From Streptomyces sp. ISL-96 (GTDB taxonomy: Bacteria; Actinomycetota; Actinomycetes; Streptomycetales; Streptomycetaceae): a DNA stretch of 64,000 nucleotides. Both the position numbers and the translations under genes were made by a program. Positions 8,281 through 17,766 of this stretch are shown here, one piece after another. The notes beneath the pieces were generated by a model that was not told where the DNA came from, searched no databases, and saw only the letters and a list, made by a program, of their open reading frames with translations. Each line of letters starts with the position of its first letter. Within the stretch, counting starts at the first letter, position 1. The stretch spans positions 62,001-126,000 of the forward strand of contig NZ_JAGGPA010000015.1 in assembly GCF_018614035.1 (NCBI RefSeq). Direction: 5' to 3'.

Positions 8281-9408
8281 TCAGGGGTGGAGAACGACCA
8301 GATCGTCCCTGTGTACGACTTCACGCTCGTAGGCGGGCCCCAGCTCCTTCGCCAGGTCCCGGGTGGAGCGGCCGAGCAGCTGCGGGATTTCCTTGGCGTC
8401 GTAGTTGACGAGCCCGCGGGCGACGGCCACGCCCGCCGTGTCCCGCAGCTCCACCGGGTCGCCGGCGCTGAACTCGCCCTCGACCCCGGCGATCCCGGCC
8501 GGCAGCAGCGACGTACGCCGCTCCACCACGGCCCGTACCGCCCCGTCGTCGAGCGTCAGCGAGCCCTGCGGCGTTGAGGCGTGCGCCAGCCACAGCAGCC
8601 GGTCGGCGCTGCGGCGCCCCGTGCTGTGGAAGTGGGTGCCCGTTTCGCGGCCCGCGAGGGCGTCGGCGGCGTGGCTGGCCGAGGTGAGGACGACGGGGAT
8701 GCCGGCGGCCGCGGCGATACGGGCGGCCTCGACCTTGGTCACCATGCCGCCGGTGCCGACGCCCGCCTTGCCCGCGCTGCCGATGGAGACGTGCGCGATG
8801 TCCTCGGGGCCGCGCACCTCGTCGATGCGCGAGGTGCCGGGGAGGCTGGGGTCGCCGTCGTACAGGCCGTCCACGTCCGACAGGAGCACCAGCAGGTCGG
8901 CCCGTACGAGATGGGCGACGAGGGCGGCGAGCCGGTCGTTGTCGCCGAAGCGGATCTCGTCCGTGGCGACGGTGTCGTTCTCGTTGACGACCGGGACCGC
9001 GCCCATGGCGAGGAGCTGGTCCAGCGTCCGGTAGGCGTTGCGGTAGTGGGCGCGGCGGCTGGTGTCGTCGGTGGTCAGCAGCACCTGCCCGACGCGTACG
9101 CCGTAGCGCGCGAAGGAGGCGGTGTAGCGGGCGACGAGCAGGCCCTGGCCGACGCTGGCGGCCGCCTGCTGCCTGGCGAGGTCCTTGGGCCGGCGGGCGA
9201 GGCCGAGGGGCGCGAGGCCGGCGGCGATGGCGCCGCTCGACACGAGCACGATCTCCTTCTCACCGCCGCTGCGCGTCTTGGCCAGTACGTCGACAAGGGC
9301 GTCGACCCGGTCGGCGTCGAGGCCCCCCGACGCCGTGGTCAGTGAGGAGGAGCCGACCTTGACGACGATCCTGCGGGCCTCTACGACGCTCTGCCTTGCC
9401 CCTGACAC
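8281..9408 (-). CDS. proB: Glutamate 5-kinase
   Basis: ProB phosphorylates glutamate, the first and feedback-inhibited step of proline synthesis. Family landmarks: RRIVVKVGSSSLT at the N-terminus, VLVSSGAIAAG, the glutamate-binding VVNENDTVATDEIRFGDND, and GTGGMVTKVEAARIAA. The last 100 residues form a PUA domain (SLTLDDGAVRAVVERRTSLL onward), as in E. coli ProB. GTG at 9408 with GGGGA five bases before it gives 375 residues, the normal length; the longer open frame upstream adds unrelated sequence. In many Streptomyces proB directly follows obg, but here the glycopolymer genes lie between them. Confidence 0.95.
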   Translation of the reverse strand: MSGARQSVVEARRIVVKVGSSSLTTASGGLDADRVDALVDVLAKTRSGGEKEIVLVSSGAIAAGLAPLGLARRPKDLARQQAAASVGQGLLVARYTASFARYGVRVGQVLLTTDDTSRRAHYRNAYRTLDQLLAMGAVPVVNENDTVATDEIRFGDNDRLAALVAHLVRADLLVLLSDVDGLYDGDPSLPGTSRIDEVRGPEDIAHVSIGSAGKAGVGTGGMVTKVEAARIAAAAGIPVVLTSASHAADALAGRETGTHFHSTGRRSADRLLWLAHASTPQGSLTLDDGAVRAVVERRTSLLPAGIAGVEGEFSAGDPVELRDTAGVAVARGLVNYDAKEIPQLLGRSTRDLAKELGPAYEREVVHRDDLVVLHP

Positions 9409-9600
9409 GTACAGTCCCCACTCTTGCTCGCCCGGTTCTCCCCGTAATTCTCCTCGCAATGTACGTGAGCCGCCGCGGACGCCGCCTCCGAATTCCGCCC
9501 GCCGGACGGACCTGGGCCTGCGGGCGGACAGCACCTCTGGTTCATGTCCGTTGATTCCAGGAGGACTCGGGCCACGAACCAGAGGCCGGGAGACCGTTCG

Positions 9601-10845
9601 TCAGGAACGGACCAAGCCGCGGGCCATCCTGCGCAGCTTGCGCACCACGCGCCGCGCGAAGGACGGCGTGGGCCTGATGGCGGCCTTGGGGGCGGTCACC
9701 CGCACCCCGCCGACCATCTCCGAGACCGTGACCGCGAACATGTCGTCGGGTACGCCCGCCTTCTTGTCCCCGAAGTGGGGGTACGCGAGGTACGGCTGCC
9801 CCGCGGAACCCTTGCGGATCACCTCGGGCACTTCCTTCGCCTGGAGGAACTTGAGGTGGTCCTCCAGGAGATCGGCCCGCCCCTCGGCGACGTAGTACAT
9901 CCGCAGCCGCTCGGGCACCTTCAGGCGGCGGGCCACGCCCGGCGTCCAGTACTTCTCCATGAGCGGCCGCGCGAGGTCCAGTTTGTCCGCGCGCGTTTCG
10001 GCCTTCGACTTCAGCCAGCGGTGGTCAAACTGCGGGAGCAGCGTGATCACGAAGGGCCGGATCATCAGCTCGTCGCGCTTCTCGCCGGGCGGGAAGAACT
10101 GGGCGATCAGGTCCATCAGCGCGGTCGCCGAGTCGAAGCGCATCGCGTAACTGCCGCTCTGCGTGATGTGCTTGCCGTCGTCGCGGCGCACGATGTACAG
10201 GCAGACGTAGTCGGCGATGATCGAAACCCCGGCACTCCGCACATATGCCTCAAGGGTGAAACGCGCGTCCTCGCCTGTATACAGCTGCTGGTCGAAGCGC
10301 ATCTTGTGCTTCTCCAGCAGCTCGCGCCTGAAGAGCTTCTCCGCGCTGAGCGTGAACTTGATGTTGGAGGAGAAGAGGTCCGTACGCTCAAGGGTGCGGC
10401 CGAACATGGACTTGGGCGCACCGCGCCCGATGCCCTCGATCTTGCCCAGCACGACGTCCGTGCCGTTGCGGTCGGCCATCGCGACCATCCGCTCCAGCGC
10501 CTCGTCCCCGAGGTAGTCGTCGGCGTCGAGGAAGAAGACATAGCGGCCGCGCGCCATGTCGAGTCCTACGTTGCGGGGCTTGCTGGGTCCGCCGGAATTC
10601 TCCTGGTGGACCACGCGCGTAGGCACCTTGGTCCTGGCTGCGAACTCGTCGAGATACTCTCCGGTCCCGTCGGTCGAGCCGTCGTTGACGGCCACGATCT
10701 CAATGCGGTCGGCGCCCAGCGTCTGAGCTTCGACCGACTCCAAGCAGGGGATCAAGTAAGGCATCGCCTCATACGCCCCGATGATCACCGTCACATCGGG
10801 AATACCCGCTACTTCCACACCCGTCTCATTCTCGTTCATCGACAT
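9601..10845 (-). CDS. Family 2 glycosyltransferase, likely wall polymer synthesis
   Basis: GT-A fold, family 2: DVTVIIGAYEAMPYL (nucleotide-binding strand), VNDGSTDGTGEY, HQENSGGPSKPRNVGLD and the metal-binding FFLDADDYLGDEALERM. The C-terminal 230 residues continue with REL...MRF, a GED and R-R-D-D-G-K segment typical of TagF/TarS-like family-2 enzymes that decorate teichoic acids. It shares near-identical motifs with the 667-residue glycosyltransferase at 17767, so the two are paralogues. The start is unsure: ATGs at 10863, 10845 and 10839 are possible and none has a good ribosome binding site. Directly downstream of a TagF-type gene on the same strand, which supports a role in a cell-wall glycopolymer; the sugar is unknown. 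Confidence 0.82.
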   Translation of the reverse strand: MSMNENETGVEVAGIPDVTVIIGAYEAMPYLIPCLESVEAQTLGADRIEIVAVNDGSTDGTGEYLDEFAARTKVPTRVVHQENSGGPSKPRNVGLDMARGRYVFFLDADDYLGDEALERMVAMADRNGTDVVLGKIEGIGRGAPKSMFGRTLERTDLFSSNIKFTLSAEKLFRRELLEKHKMRFDQQLYTGEDARFTLEAYVRSAGVSIIADYVCLYIVRRDDGKHITQSGSYAMRFDSATALMDLIAQFFPPGEKRDELMIRPFVITLLPQFDHRWLKSKAETRADKLDLARPLMEKYWTPGVARRLKVPERLRMYYVAEGRADLLEDHLKFLQAKEVPEVIRKGSAGQPYLAYPHFGDKKAGVPDDMFAVTVSEMVGGVRVTAPKAAIRPTPSFARRVVRKLRRMARGLVRS

Positions 10846-11002
10846 CCAAGACACTCGGCACATCGGTGGGGTTGTTCACCATCGTTACTTTTCCACGTGA
10901 CGCTCACCACACCGCGCACCAACGGCCCGGCGGAACGTCTCGAAAGACGCCCTACCGGGCCGATTTTCGACCTTTGTCCGAGTATCGACCAGGTGTCGGC
11001 GG

Positions 11003-13126
11003 TCAGCCCGCCACGGTCGAGTCGACCCCGGTCGACTCCGGAGCCGAGTCACTCGGGTCCGCCGCGGTGACGGCGACCTCGACGCCGGTGCGCTGCGCCA
11101 CCCCGTGGTTGCGGGCCTCGGACTTGGCCGCCAGGGCCCGTACGGCGTCGTTGAACTGCACGATGGACGCCGGCTCGTCGGGACCCAGCAGGTACGCCTT
11201 CAGCTCGCGCCGCGCGTCCGCCAGCGTGTCGGCGCTCTCGCCACCCGTGATGGCGGCGAGCAGCTCGTCGAGCTGCTCCGCGCCGTTGTTGAGGATCACG
11301 GCGGCGCGTACGGCGGTGTTCTGCTGCTTGAACTCCTCGGCGCCCAGCTCCGCCGAGTCGGTCACGGCGTACGGCTTGCCGCTCGCGATGAAGTCCGACA
11401 CCACGCTGGAGATGTCGGAGACCATGCCGTCCGACTCGTTGAAGCAGTCGTACAGACGCGGCTCTGCGCCGGTGATGACCCGGTGCTCCCACCACCCGAA
11501 CGAGCGCCAGTACGCGGCGTTCCACTCGTCCCTGAGCTTCGCCAGCTCGGCCTCGCGCACCGGATCGGGCAGCGCGTCACGCGAGATCTCGGCCTCGTCC
11601 TTGCCGCTCTTGGCGCTGCCCTTGCCCCTGGCGCCCAGCTCGCCCAGGCGTGCCTCGATACGGGCCAGCTCGGCCTTCGCCGCGGCCTGCTCCGCCTGGA
11701 GCGCGGTGGCGTCCTGCGCCCAGCGGGGGTCGGTGGCGCGCTCGGCGGCCGCCGCTTCCACCATGGCGGTGATACGGGCGTGCACGGCCTTCGCCCTGGG
11801 GCTGCGCGTCCCGGTGAAGGGGTGCGGCTTGTAGAGCACCCGGACCGGCTTCTCGGCCTCCAGCAGGCGCCTGACGATGTTTTCGCCGGCCAGCAGGATC
11901 GAGGTGTTGCCCGGGTTGTCGTCCCAGCCCTCCCACGTAGGGGCGTAAAGGACGGTGGGGACCGGATTCTTCGGCGTACCGCTCCAGGTCTGGATCGGGG
12001 CCAGCTGCGGGCGTCCGACCTCGACGATGTCCTCGTCGCGGACGCCGACGTCGGCGAGGGCGTAGCGGTCGCGGCCGGCCCGGCCCGCGCTCCACACCTC
12101 GTCGTACACCTTGCTGAACGGGTTGATGCTCGCGACCTTGTCGCTGTCGCCGTGGCCGATGAAGACGTGCTTCATGGTGGGGATGCGCAGCATGTGGATG
12201 TTCTTGCCGACGTTGGCGGCGTAGAGCGCGACCCGCACCGTGGACAGGTCCATGTTCATCAGGTGCGTGGCGCTCGGAACACAGATCACCGGCACCGAGG
12301 TCGGGCCGAGCTGCGGCACGATGTGGCGCTCGCGCAGGACGATGAGCGGCCTGCCGTCGAGCTGCTTCATCGTTTCGAGCCACATGTTGACCTGGTACGC
12401 CGACTCACGCGAGCCGGAGAAGTACAGGACCGTGGTCGGGCGGTAGTCGCGCAGCCACTCGTCGATGCCTTCCAGGACCGTCTCCGTCGGCGGGACTCGG
12501 CGGCCGCGCCGCAGGTAGGGCATCAGCACCACGACGTAGATGACGGCCAGTGCCACGGTGAGCGTGAGGCCCGCGTAACCGAAGGCGTTCTCACCGCTCT
12601 CGACGGCGATCAGCACGCCCGCGACCGCGAAGACGTCGAGGTGCAGCATCTTCTCGGCGGACCGGTTCAGCAGCCGCTTGGGCGGGGCCGCCGGGATGCG
12701 CAGCTTGCCGAGGTCGATGTTGCGGGTCACCACCGGCATCCTTCGGCGCAGGCGGATCAGCGTGACGAGTGCGCCGTGCGGCGCCTGGAGCGCGTAGAAC
12801 AGCAGCAGGGAAGCGATCGTCACGTAGAAGATCGTCTGCTCGGCCAGCTGCATACGGGCCAGCAGCAGGATCAGCAGCAGCTGGCGCACCAGGAAGCGGA
12901 TCGAGAGACCGGCCCGGACCTTGCCGAGGCGATTGATCAAGTAGCTGCCGCGCTGGTGCAGATGCTGATCCGCGAGGTACGTCGCGGCGACTGCGGCCGC
13001 GAAGAACCAGAGGCTCGGGATCAGTGCGGCCAGCATCATGCACGGATACCCCAGTGCGATGACGGCGGCGGCGGCCAGCTCGGAGCCGCTGCCCACGCGG
13101 GCCAGGCGGATGGCGGTCGAAATCAC
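11003..13126 (-). CDS. CDP-glycerol/CDP-ribitol phosphotransferase-like polymerase with membrane N-terminus
   Basis: A 707-residue protein. The first 215 residues hold several hydrophobic helices (for example AALIPSLWFFAAAVAATYLA, LLLILLLARMQLAEQ, ALAVIYVVVLMPYL). The C-terminal part is a TagB/TagF-type phosphotransferase: KHVFIGHGDSDK near residue 322 gives the HG motif, VLYAPTWEG near 395, VLYKPHP near 430, and DGMVSDISSVVSDF near 570 the nucleotide-binding Asp-Ser-Ser motif. A charged Ala/Glu-rich insertion of about 100 residues separates the last two. Such enzymes transfer polyol phosphate units from CDP-glycerol or CDP-ribitol. With a CDP-ribitol synthase-like gene immediately upstream, a poly(ribitol phosphate)-type polymer is a reasonable inference. 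Confidence 0.82.
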   Translation of the reverse strand: MISTAIRLARVGSGSELAAAAVIALGYPCMMLAALIPSLWFFAAAVAATYLADQHLHQRGSYLINRLGKVRAGLSIRFLVRQLLLILLLARMQLAEQTIFYVTIASLLLFYALQAPHGALVTLIRLRRRMPVVTRNIDLGKLRIPAAPPKRLLNRSAEKMLHLDVFAVAGVLIAVESGENAFGYAGLTLTVALAVIYVVVLMPYLRRGRRVPPTETVLEGIDEWLRDYRPTTVLYFSGSRESAYQVNMWLETMKQLDGRPLIVLRERHIVPQLGPTSVPVICVPSATHLMNMDLSTVRVALYAANVGKNIHMLRIPTMKHVFIGHGDSDKVASINPFSKVYDEVWSAGRAGRDRYALADVGVRDEDIVEVGRPQLAPIQTWSGTPKNPVPTVLYAPTWEGWDDNPGNTSILLAGENIVRRLLEAEKPVRVLYKPHPFTGTRSPRAKAVHARITAMVEAAAAERATDPRWAQDATALQAEQAAAKAELARIEARLGELGARGKGSAKSGKDEAEISRDALPDPVREAELAKLRDEWNAAYWRSFGWWEHRVITGAEPRLYDCFNESDGMVSDISSVVSDFIASGKPYAVTDSAELGAEEFKQQNTAVRAAVILNNGAEQLDELLAAITGGESADTLADARRELKAYLLGPDEPASIVQFNDAVRALAAKSEARNHGVAQRTGVEVAVTAADPSDSAPESTGVDSTVAG

Positions 13127-13204
13127 GAAGAACCTGCTCCAGAGGGGTGCCGGTTATTTACGGTGCAAAGGGAAACGGAAATGTGAAGCCCAGCTCCACG
13201 AAGT

Positions 13205-13245
13205 CGGGCCTCTGCATATCGCTGTTCGGCGACTACAGAGGCCCG
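13205..13245. terminator. Hairpin between the fused cytidylyltransferase and polymerase genes
   Basis: Perfect 10-base arms CGGGCCTCTG (13205-13214) and CAGAGGCCCG (13236-13245) around a 21-base loop. It lies in the 141-base gap between two same-strand genes, so it may be a terminator or a processing site that uncouples them. Confidence 0.5.
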
Positions 13246-13267
13246 GATCTTGGATTGTCAAGCAGTA

Positions 13268-14767
13268 TTACACATCTTCCTGACGGTCCAGGACGGCGGC
13301 CAGAGCCTGCTCGAAGCCCGACGCCTCGGACGCGCCACGGGTCGGGTCCACCTGCCGTACGTCGATGACGTGACCGGTGAGCTCCGAGAGCAGCACGTCG
13401 AGCGACGTACGCGCCACGGCCTCGGAGGACAGCAGCGAGCCCGCGGGCTCGGCACCGAACGCCTTGGTGCGCATCGGCGTCGCCGTGCGCTCCGGGTTCA
13501 CGCAGTTCACGCGCACGCCGTCGCCCGCCCACTCGTCCGCGAGGGCCTGGGTGAGGTTCACCATGGCGGCCTTGGTGGAGGAGTAGAGGCTGTACTCGGC
13601 GCGGCCGCGGGTGTAGCTGCTGGACGTGTAGAGCAGCAGCTGGCCCTTGGTCTCGGCGAGGTACTTGTACGAGGCGCGGGCGATCTGCACGGGAGCCAGG
13701 TAGTTGACGTTCAGCGCTTCCTGGATGGTCGTGTTGTCCGTCTCGGCGAGCTTGCCGATGCGGAGCACGCCTGCCGTGTTGATCACGTAGTCGATACGGC
13801 CGGTCTCCGCGTACGCCTTCGACAGTGCGTCGTCGACGTGCTCGGGGTTCTCGACGTGCGTACCGGTGGTGGAGCGGCCCAGTGCGTACACCTTGGCGCC
13901 GTAGCTCTCGGCGAGGGCCGCGATGTCCGCGCCGATGCCGTACGAACCACCGAAGACGACCAGCGTCTTGCCGGCCAGCAGCTTCTTGTACGCGGCCTCG
14001 TCGGCCTGCTGGGGGGCGGCGGTGGAGGCGAGCTGGAACAGCTTGTCGGCGATGAAGACGTCGACCGGCTGCGTCACCTTCATGTTGTACTCGTCACCCG
14101 CGACGACGTAGATCGGCACGTCGGGCAGGTACTTGAGCACGACCGAGCAGTCGTCGGTGGCCTGGAAGTTCGGGTCACCGGCGGCGACTTGGTACGCCCT
14201 GCGGATGGTGCTCAGCTTGAAGGCCTGCGGGGTCTGGCCGCGGCGCAGCCGGGACCGGTCCGGGACCTCGGTGATGAACTCGCCGTCGCCGCCGTGCGTG
14301 CGCGTCACGATGATCGTGTCCGCGGACGGGATGGCGACGTCGACCGCCTGGTAGCGGTCGAGCGCGTCGACGCAGTCCTGGATCACACGCTGTGACAGCA
14401 GGGGGCGCACCGCGTCGTGGAAGAGGACGTTGCGGTCCTCCCCTTCGGCGAGCCCTTCCTCGAGCGCGGAGATGGCGCGCTCGGTGGTCTCGTTGCGCGT
14501 CGCACCGCCCTCGATGACCTTGGTGACCTTGGTGAGGCCGGCCTTGGCGACGATCTTCTCGACGTCCGGCACGTAGCCCGGCGCCATCAGAACGATGATG
14601 TCGTCGATGCCTTCCGCCTGCTCGAAGATCGACAGCGTGTGCTCGATGACCGCCTTGCCTGCGATCTTCAGCAGCTGCTTGGGGATCGACAGACCCACAC
14701 GCTGACCGGTACCACCGGCGAGCACGACTGCTGTGGTTCGGGGCTTGGCTATGGGCTGCACAGACAC
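13268..14767 (-). CDS. Bifunctional cytidylyltransferase / SDR reductase (CDP-ribitol synthase-like)
   Basis: Residues 1-235 are an IspD/TarI-type cytidylyltransferase: AVVLAGGTGQRVGLSIPKQL near the N-terminus binds CTP, then RNETTERAI, HDAVRPLLSQ and RGQTPQAFK. Residues 260-499 are a short-chain dehydrogenase with TLVVFGGSYGIGADIA (cofactor site) and YSSTKAAMVNL (YxxxK). This order of domains is that of the Haemophilus capsule enzyme Acs1/Bcs1, which reduces ribulose 5-phosphate and makes CDP-ribitol. I infer the same here: reductase makes ribitol 5-phosphate, transferase activates it. GTG at 14767, six bases after GTAGG, gives 499 residues. It is the first gene of a run with the polymerase and glycosyltransferase. 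Confidence 0.85.
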   Translation of the reverse strand: MSVQPIAKPRTTAVVLAGGTGQRVGLSIPKQLLKIAGKAVIEHTLSIFEQAEGIDDIIVLMAPGYVPDVEKIVAKAGLTKVTKVIEGGATRNETTERAISALEEGLAEGEDRNVLFHDAVRPLLSQRVIQDCVDALDRYQAVDVAIPSADTIIVTRTHGGDGEFITEVPDRSRLRRGQTPQAFKLSTIRRAYQVAAGDPNFQATDDCSVVLKYLPDVPIYVVAGDEYNMKVTQPVDVFIADKLFQLASTAAPQQADEAAYKKLLAGKTLVVFGGSYGIGADIAALAESYGAKVYALGRSTTGTHVENPEHVDDALSKAYAETGRIDYVINTAGVLRIGKLAETDNTTIQEALNVNYLAPVQIARASYKYLAETKGQLLLYTSSSYTRGRAEYSLYSSTKAAMVNLTQALADEWAGDGVRVNCVNPERTATPMRTKAFGAEPAGSLLSSEAVARTSLDVLLSELTGHVIDVRQVDPTRGASEASGFEQALAAVLDRQEDV

Positions 14768-15189
14768 AGACGACCTACCTTGCGAGGGCTGGGAGACAGG
14801 GTGATGGTCGCACTCTCCGTGACGGTCTCGCAAGGTGGACGTCCTTCTGCCGACACCTGTACGAAACCCGGGGTATGCCCAGACCCCGCCCCTCAAGCCT
14901 CTCCGGCGTTTGAGGAGCGGGGTCTGGGGCGGAGCCCCTCACGCGGCGGAGCCGCAAAGGCTCCCGGGGGTGAGTGATGCCACAGGTGACATCGCTCGCT
15001 CCCCGGCGCCCGCGCAAACCCCTAGACCCGTACTTCGCAGGTCACCCGATCGTGAAGATCAACTGGTCACGACCGATCGCCGCTCAGTCCGGTCCGCAAC
15101 GGCGATCGCAATGCCGGTCCGATCCGGTCGGGTTCGGACGCCGAAGAGCCGCTGCGGCGAACCTTTTCAGCGACCCGCGAAGTCCGGGC
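14768..15189. other. 422-base intergenic region holding a palindromic repeat unit
   Basis: No credible coding sequence. The leader of the fused cytidylyltransferase gene occupies 14768-14870, the palindromic repeat unit 14881-14955, and the rest to 15189 is unstructured high-GC sequence next to the obg stop codon. Confidence 0.5.
14881..14955. repeat. Dispersed intergenic palindromic repeat (copy 1)
   Basis: Three hairpins in a row: arms AGACCCCGC..CCTCAA (14881-14896) with TTTGAGG..GCGGGGTCT (14909-14925), then GGGGC/GCCCC (14926-14938), then GCGGC/GCCGC (14943-14955). Bases 14896-14930 are identical over 35 positions to 63523-63557, 48 kb away. It may act as a terminator for obg. Confidence 0.7.
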
Positions 15190-16623
15190 CTAGAAGGGCT
15201 TGAACTCGTCGTACTCGCGCTGCGGGTCGTCCCGCTCCGCCTCACGGTCCCGCCGCCGCGTAGCCGCCGGACGCGGAACGTCCAGGCGGTGGTCCTCACC
15301 ACGGCGGCCCAGCATCTCCGCACCCGCCATCACCGTCGGCTCCCAGTCGAAGACAACCGCGTTGTCCTCCGCACCGATCGCCACCGCGTCACCCGCACGC
15401 GCACCCGCCTTCATCAGCTTCTCCTCGACGCCGAGGCGCGCGAGACGGTCCGCGAGGTAGCCAACGGCCTCGTCGTTGCTGAAGTCGGTCTGGCGCACCC
15501 AGCGTTCCGGCTTCTCGCCGCGCACGTGGTAGACGCCGTCTTCCTCGGTGATCGTGAAGCCCGCGTCGTCGACGGCCTTCGGGCGGATGACGACCCGCGT
15601 CGACTCCTCCTTCGGCTTCGCCGCGCGCGCCTTGGAGACGACCTCGGCCAGCGCGAAGGACAGCTCCTTGAGGCCGATGTGCGCGACCGCCGACACCTCG
15701 TAGACGCTGTATCCACGCGCCTCCAGGTCCGGACGGATCATCTCCGCGAGTTCCTTGCCGTCCGGGATGTCGACCTTGTTGAGGACCACCACACGCGGCC
15801 GGTCGCCCAGACCGCCGTACTGCGCCAGCTCCTCCTCGATGACGTCGAGGTCGGTCAGCGGGTCACGGTCGGACTCAAGAGTCGCCGTGTCCAGTACGTG
15901 CACGAGCACCGAGCAGCGCTCCACGTGCCGAAGGAACTCCAGGCCCAGCCCACGCCCTTGGCTCGCACCGGGAATGAGACCGGGGACGTCGGCGATCGTG
16001 TAGACGGTCGAACCCGCCGTGACGACACCGAGGTTCGGTACGAGCGTCGTGAACGGGTAGTCCGCGATCTTCGGCTTGGCCGCGCTGAGCACGGAGATCA
16101 GCGAGGACTTGCCGGCGCTCGGGTAGCCGACCAGCGCCACATCGGCGACGGTCTTGAGCTCCAGGACGATGTCGCCGCCCTTGCCCGGCTCACCGAGCAG
16201 CGCGAAGCCGGGCGCCTTGCGGCGGGCCGAGGCCAGCGCCGCGTTGCCGAGGCCGCCGCGGCCGCCCTCACCGGCGACGTACGTCGTGCCGTGACCGACC
16301 ATGTCGGCCAGGACGTTGCCGTCCTTGTCCAGCACGACCGTGCCGTCGGGGACGGGCAGGATCAGGTCCTGGCCGTCCTTGCCGGAGCGGTTGTCACCCG
16401 CGCCCGGCTGGCCGTTGGTGGCCTTGCGGTGGGGGCTGTGGTGATAGTCCAGCAGGGTGGTCACGGACTGGTCGACGACGAGGGTGACGTCGCCGCCACG
16501 CCCGCCGTTACCGCCGTCCGGGCCGCCGAGCGGCTTGAACTTCTCACGGTGTACGGAGGCGCAGCCGTGGCCTCCGTTACCCGCGGCGACATGCAGTTCG
16601 ACGCGGTCCACGAAGGTGGTCAT
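15190..16623 (-). CDS. obgE: Obg family GTPase
   Basis: Obg is an essential GTPase involved in 50S assembly and, in Streptomyces, linked to the onset of aerial growth. All three domains are present: Gly-rich Obg fold (residues 1-158, [20 protein letters not shown]), G domain with [10 protein letters not shown] (P-loop), [16 protein letters not shown] (G3) and [11 protein letters not shown] (G4), and the C-terminal OCT domain ([20 protein letters not shown]) followed by a charged tail. 477 residues. ATG at 16623 has GGAGG eight bases upstream. Last gene of an rplU-rpmA-obg operon. Confidence 0.97.
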   Translation of the reverse strand: MTTFVDRVELHVAAGNGGHGCASVHREKFKPLGGPDGGNGGRGGDVTLVVDQSVTTLLDYHHSPHRKATNGQPGAGDNRSGKDGQDLILPVPDGTVVLDKDGNVLADMVGHGTTYVAGEGGRGGLGNAALASARRKAPGFALLGEPGKGGDIVLELKTVADVALVGYPSAGKSSLISVLSAAKPKIADYPFTTLVPNLGVVTAGSTVYTIADVPGLIPGASQGRGLGLEFLRHVERCSVLVHVLDTATLESDRDPLTDLDVIEEELAQYGGLGDRPRVVVLNKVDIPDGKELAEMIRPDLEARGYSVYEVSAVAHIGLKELSFALAEVVSKARAAKPKEESTRVVIRPKAVDDAGFTITEEDGVYHVRGEKPERWVRQTDFSNDEAVGYLADRLARLGVEEKLMKAGARAGDAVAIGAEDNAVVFDWEPTVMAGAEMLGRRGEDHRLDVPRPAATRRRDREAERDDPQREYDEFKPF

Positions 16624-16755
16624 GGGTGGGTCCTCCAGTACATACGGAAATGTCTACATACGTAACACGCCAAGGGCGGCCGCGCTTCCCCGTTACCCGG
16701 GAAAGTGCGTCCGCCCTCGGAAAGTGCTGTGCGTACCGCTCGACGATGGCCGGAA

Positions 16756-17013
16756 TTACTCGGCGATCGGAACGATGTTCACAACCTTGCGGCCACGGTG
16801 CGTGCCGAACTCCACCGCACCGGCGGCGAGTGCGAACAGCGTGTCGTCGCCGCCACGGCCGACGCCCGAGCCCGGGTGGAAGTGGGTGCCGCGCTGGCGG
16901 ACCAGGATCTCACCGGCGTTGACGGCCTGACCGCCGAAGCGCTTCACGCCGAGCCGCTGGGCATTGGAATCGCGACCGTTCCGAGTGGACGATGCGCCCT
17001 TCTTGTGTGCCAT
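16756..17013 (-). CDS. rpmA: 50S ribosomal protein L27
   Basis: 85 residues. [21 protein letters not shown], then [15 protein letters not shown] are diagnostic of L27, whose N-terminal tail reaches the peptidyl transferase centre. ATG at 17013 is preceded by AAAGGGA. Only 12 bases separate it from the rplU stop; obg follows after 132 bases. No N-terminal extension needing cleavage, unlike firmicute L27. Confidence 0.97.
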   Translation of the reverse strand: MAHKKGASSTRNGRDSNAQRLGVKRFGGQAVNAGEILVRQRGTHFHPGSGVGRGGDDTLFALAAGAVEFGTHRGRKVVNIVPIAE

Positions 17014-17025
17014 GTCTCAGTCCCT

Positions 17026-17346
17026 TTACTTCGCAGCCGTGGGGATACCGGTGACCTTGATCGCCGTGTACTGCTGGCGGTGACCCTGGCGACGGCGGTA
17101 GCCGGTCTTGTTCTTGTACCGAAGGATGTCGATCTTGGCACCCTTGTGGTGGTCCACGACCTCGGCGGTGACCTTGATGCCGGCCAGAACCCACGGGTCG
17201 CTGGTGACGGAGTCGCCGTCGACAACGAGCAGGGTCGAGAGCTCGACCGTGTCGCCAACCTTGGCCGTGGGAATCTTGTCAACCTCAACGATGTCGTCGA
17301 CAGCAACCTTGTGCTGGCGACCACCGCTGCGCACGATGGCGTACAC
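17026..17346 (-). CDS. rplU: 50S ribosomal protein L21
   Basis: 106 residues from the GTG at 17346 ([18 protein letters not shown]). Signature C-terminal part [20 protein letters not shown] binds 23S rRNA. The start is fixed by homology and a GAGAGAT ribosome binding site; the longer open frame has no conserved sequence. First gene of the rplU-rpmA-obg operon. Confidence 0.97.
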   Translation of the reverse strand: MYAIVRSGGRQHKVAVDDIVEVDKIPTAKVGDTVELSTLLVVDGDSVTSDPWVLAGIKVTAEVVDHHKGAKIDILRYKNKTGYRRRQGHRQQYTAIKVTGIPTAAK

Positions 17347-17512
17347 GCTGATCTCTCTTTCGCTCGGGACGGGGACCCCTGATGCCAGCCGCTCGCACGG
17401 GCCGGGGCCCGCGACGAATCCGAATGGACGAGCGGCCTCTAACAGCACACCGAAGGAATGCCGGAAGGGAGGTGCTCAGGAGATGGCGTGCACAAAAACA
17501 CGCCGACGGTCA

Positions 17513-17541
17513 AGAGTACGGGCCCCGTGTTGAGGGGTCAA
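17513..17541 (-). promoter_or_regulatory. Probable HrdB-type promoter of rplU-rpmA-obg
   Basis: On the minus strand TTGACC (17541-17536) and TACTCT (17518-17513) are separated by exactly 17 bases, a close match to the vegetative consensus. The predicted start near 17506 gives a 160-base leader, in keeping with ribosomal protein operons. Confidence 0.55.
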
Positions 17542-17642
17542 ACCGGCCCCACCGCGCCCGGCCGAGGGCCACGGCGCCGGATTGATTCCGGACTGATTCA
17601 GGCAAGTACAAGCGAGTCGGAAGGCTTCACTCCGCCCTCACA

Positions 17643-17662
17643 TGAAGTACCTTCACGTGAAG
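17643..17662. promoter_or_regulatory. Overlapping palindromes upstream of the 667-residue glycosyltransferase
   Basis: CTTCACGTGAAG at 17651-17662 is a perfect 12-base palindrome. Its left half also pairs with TGAAG at 17643-17647 (TGAAG TAC CTTCA), giving three alternating arms. This looks like an operator about 105 bases before the GTG start. No regulator can be named. Confidence 0.4.
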
Positions 17663-17766
17663 ATATTCATCGCGTCCAGTAGGTCCTGCAAGGGCCGGTA
17701 GCACGGCGGCCGGCCCTTCCCGCGTTCGCGGCAGAGCTCAACGAGCCGCCGGAACGGGAATCAGCT

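Larger units (their letters stand above)
17347..17766. other. 420-base divergent regulatory region between rplU and a glycosyltransferase
   Basis: No protein-coding signal. It holds the rplU leader of about 160 bases (17347-17506), a sigma-70-like promoter for rplU (17513-17541), overlapping palindromes (17643-17662) on the glycosyltransferase side, and a GC-rich segment with an imperfect hairpin near 17690-17722. Confidence 0.6.

Noticed and set aside
13127-13267. Possible riboswitch or small RNA
   Set aside because: Only one simple hairpin is present; no known aptamer consensus could be recognised.
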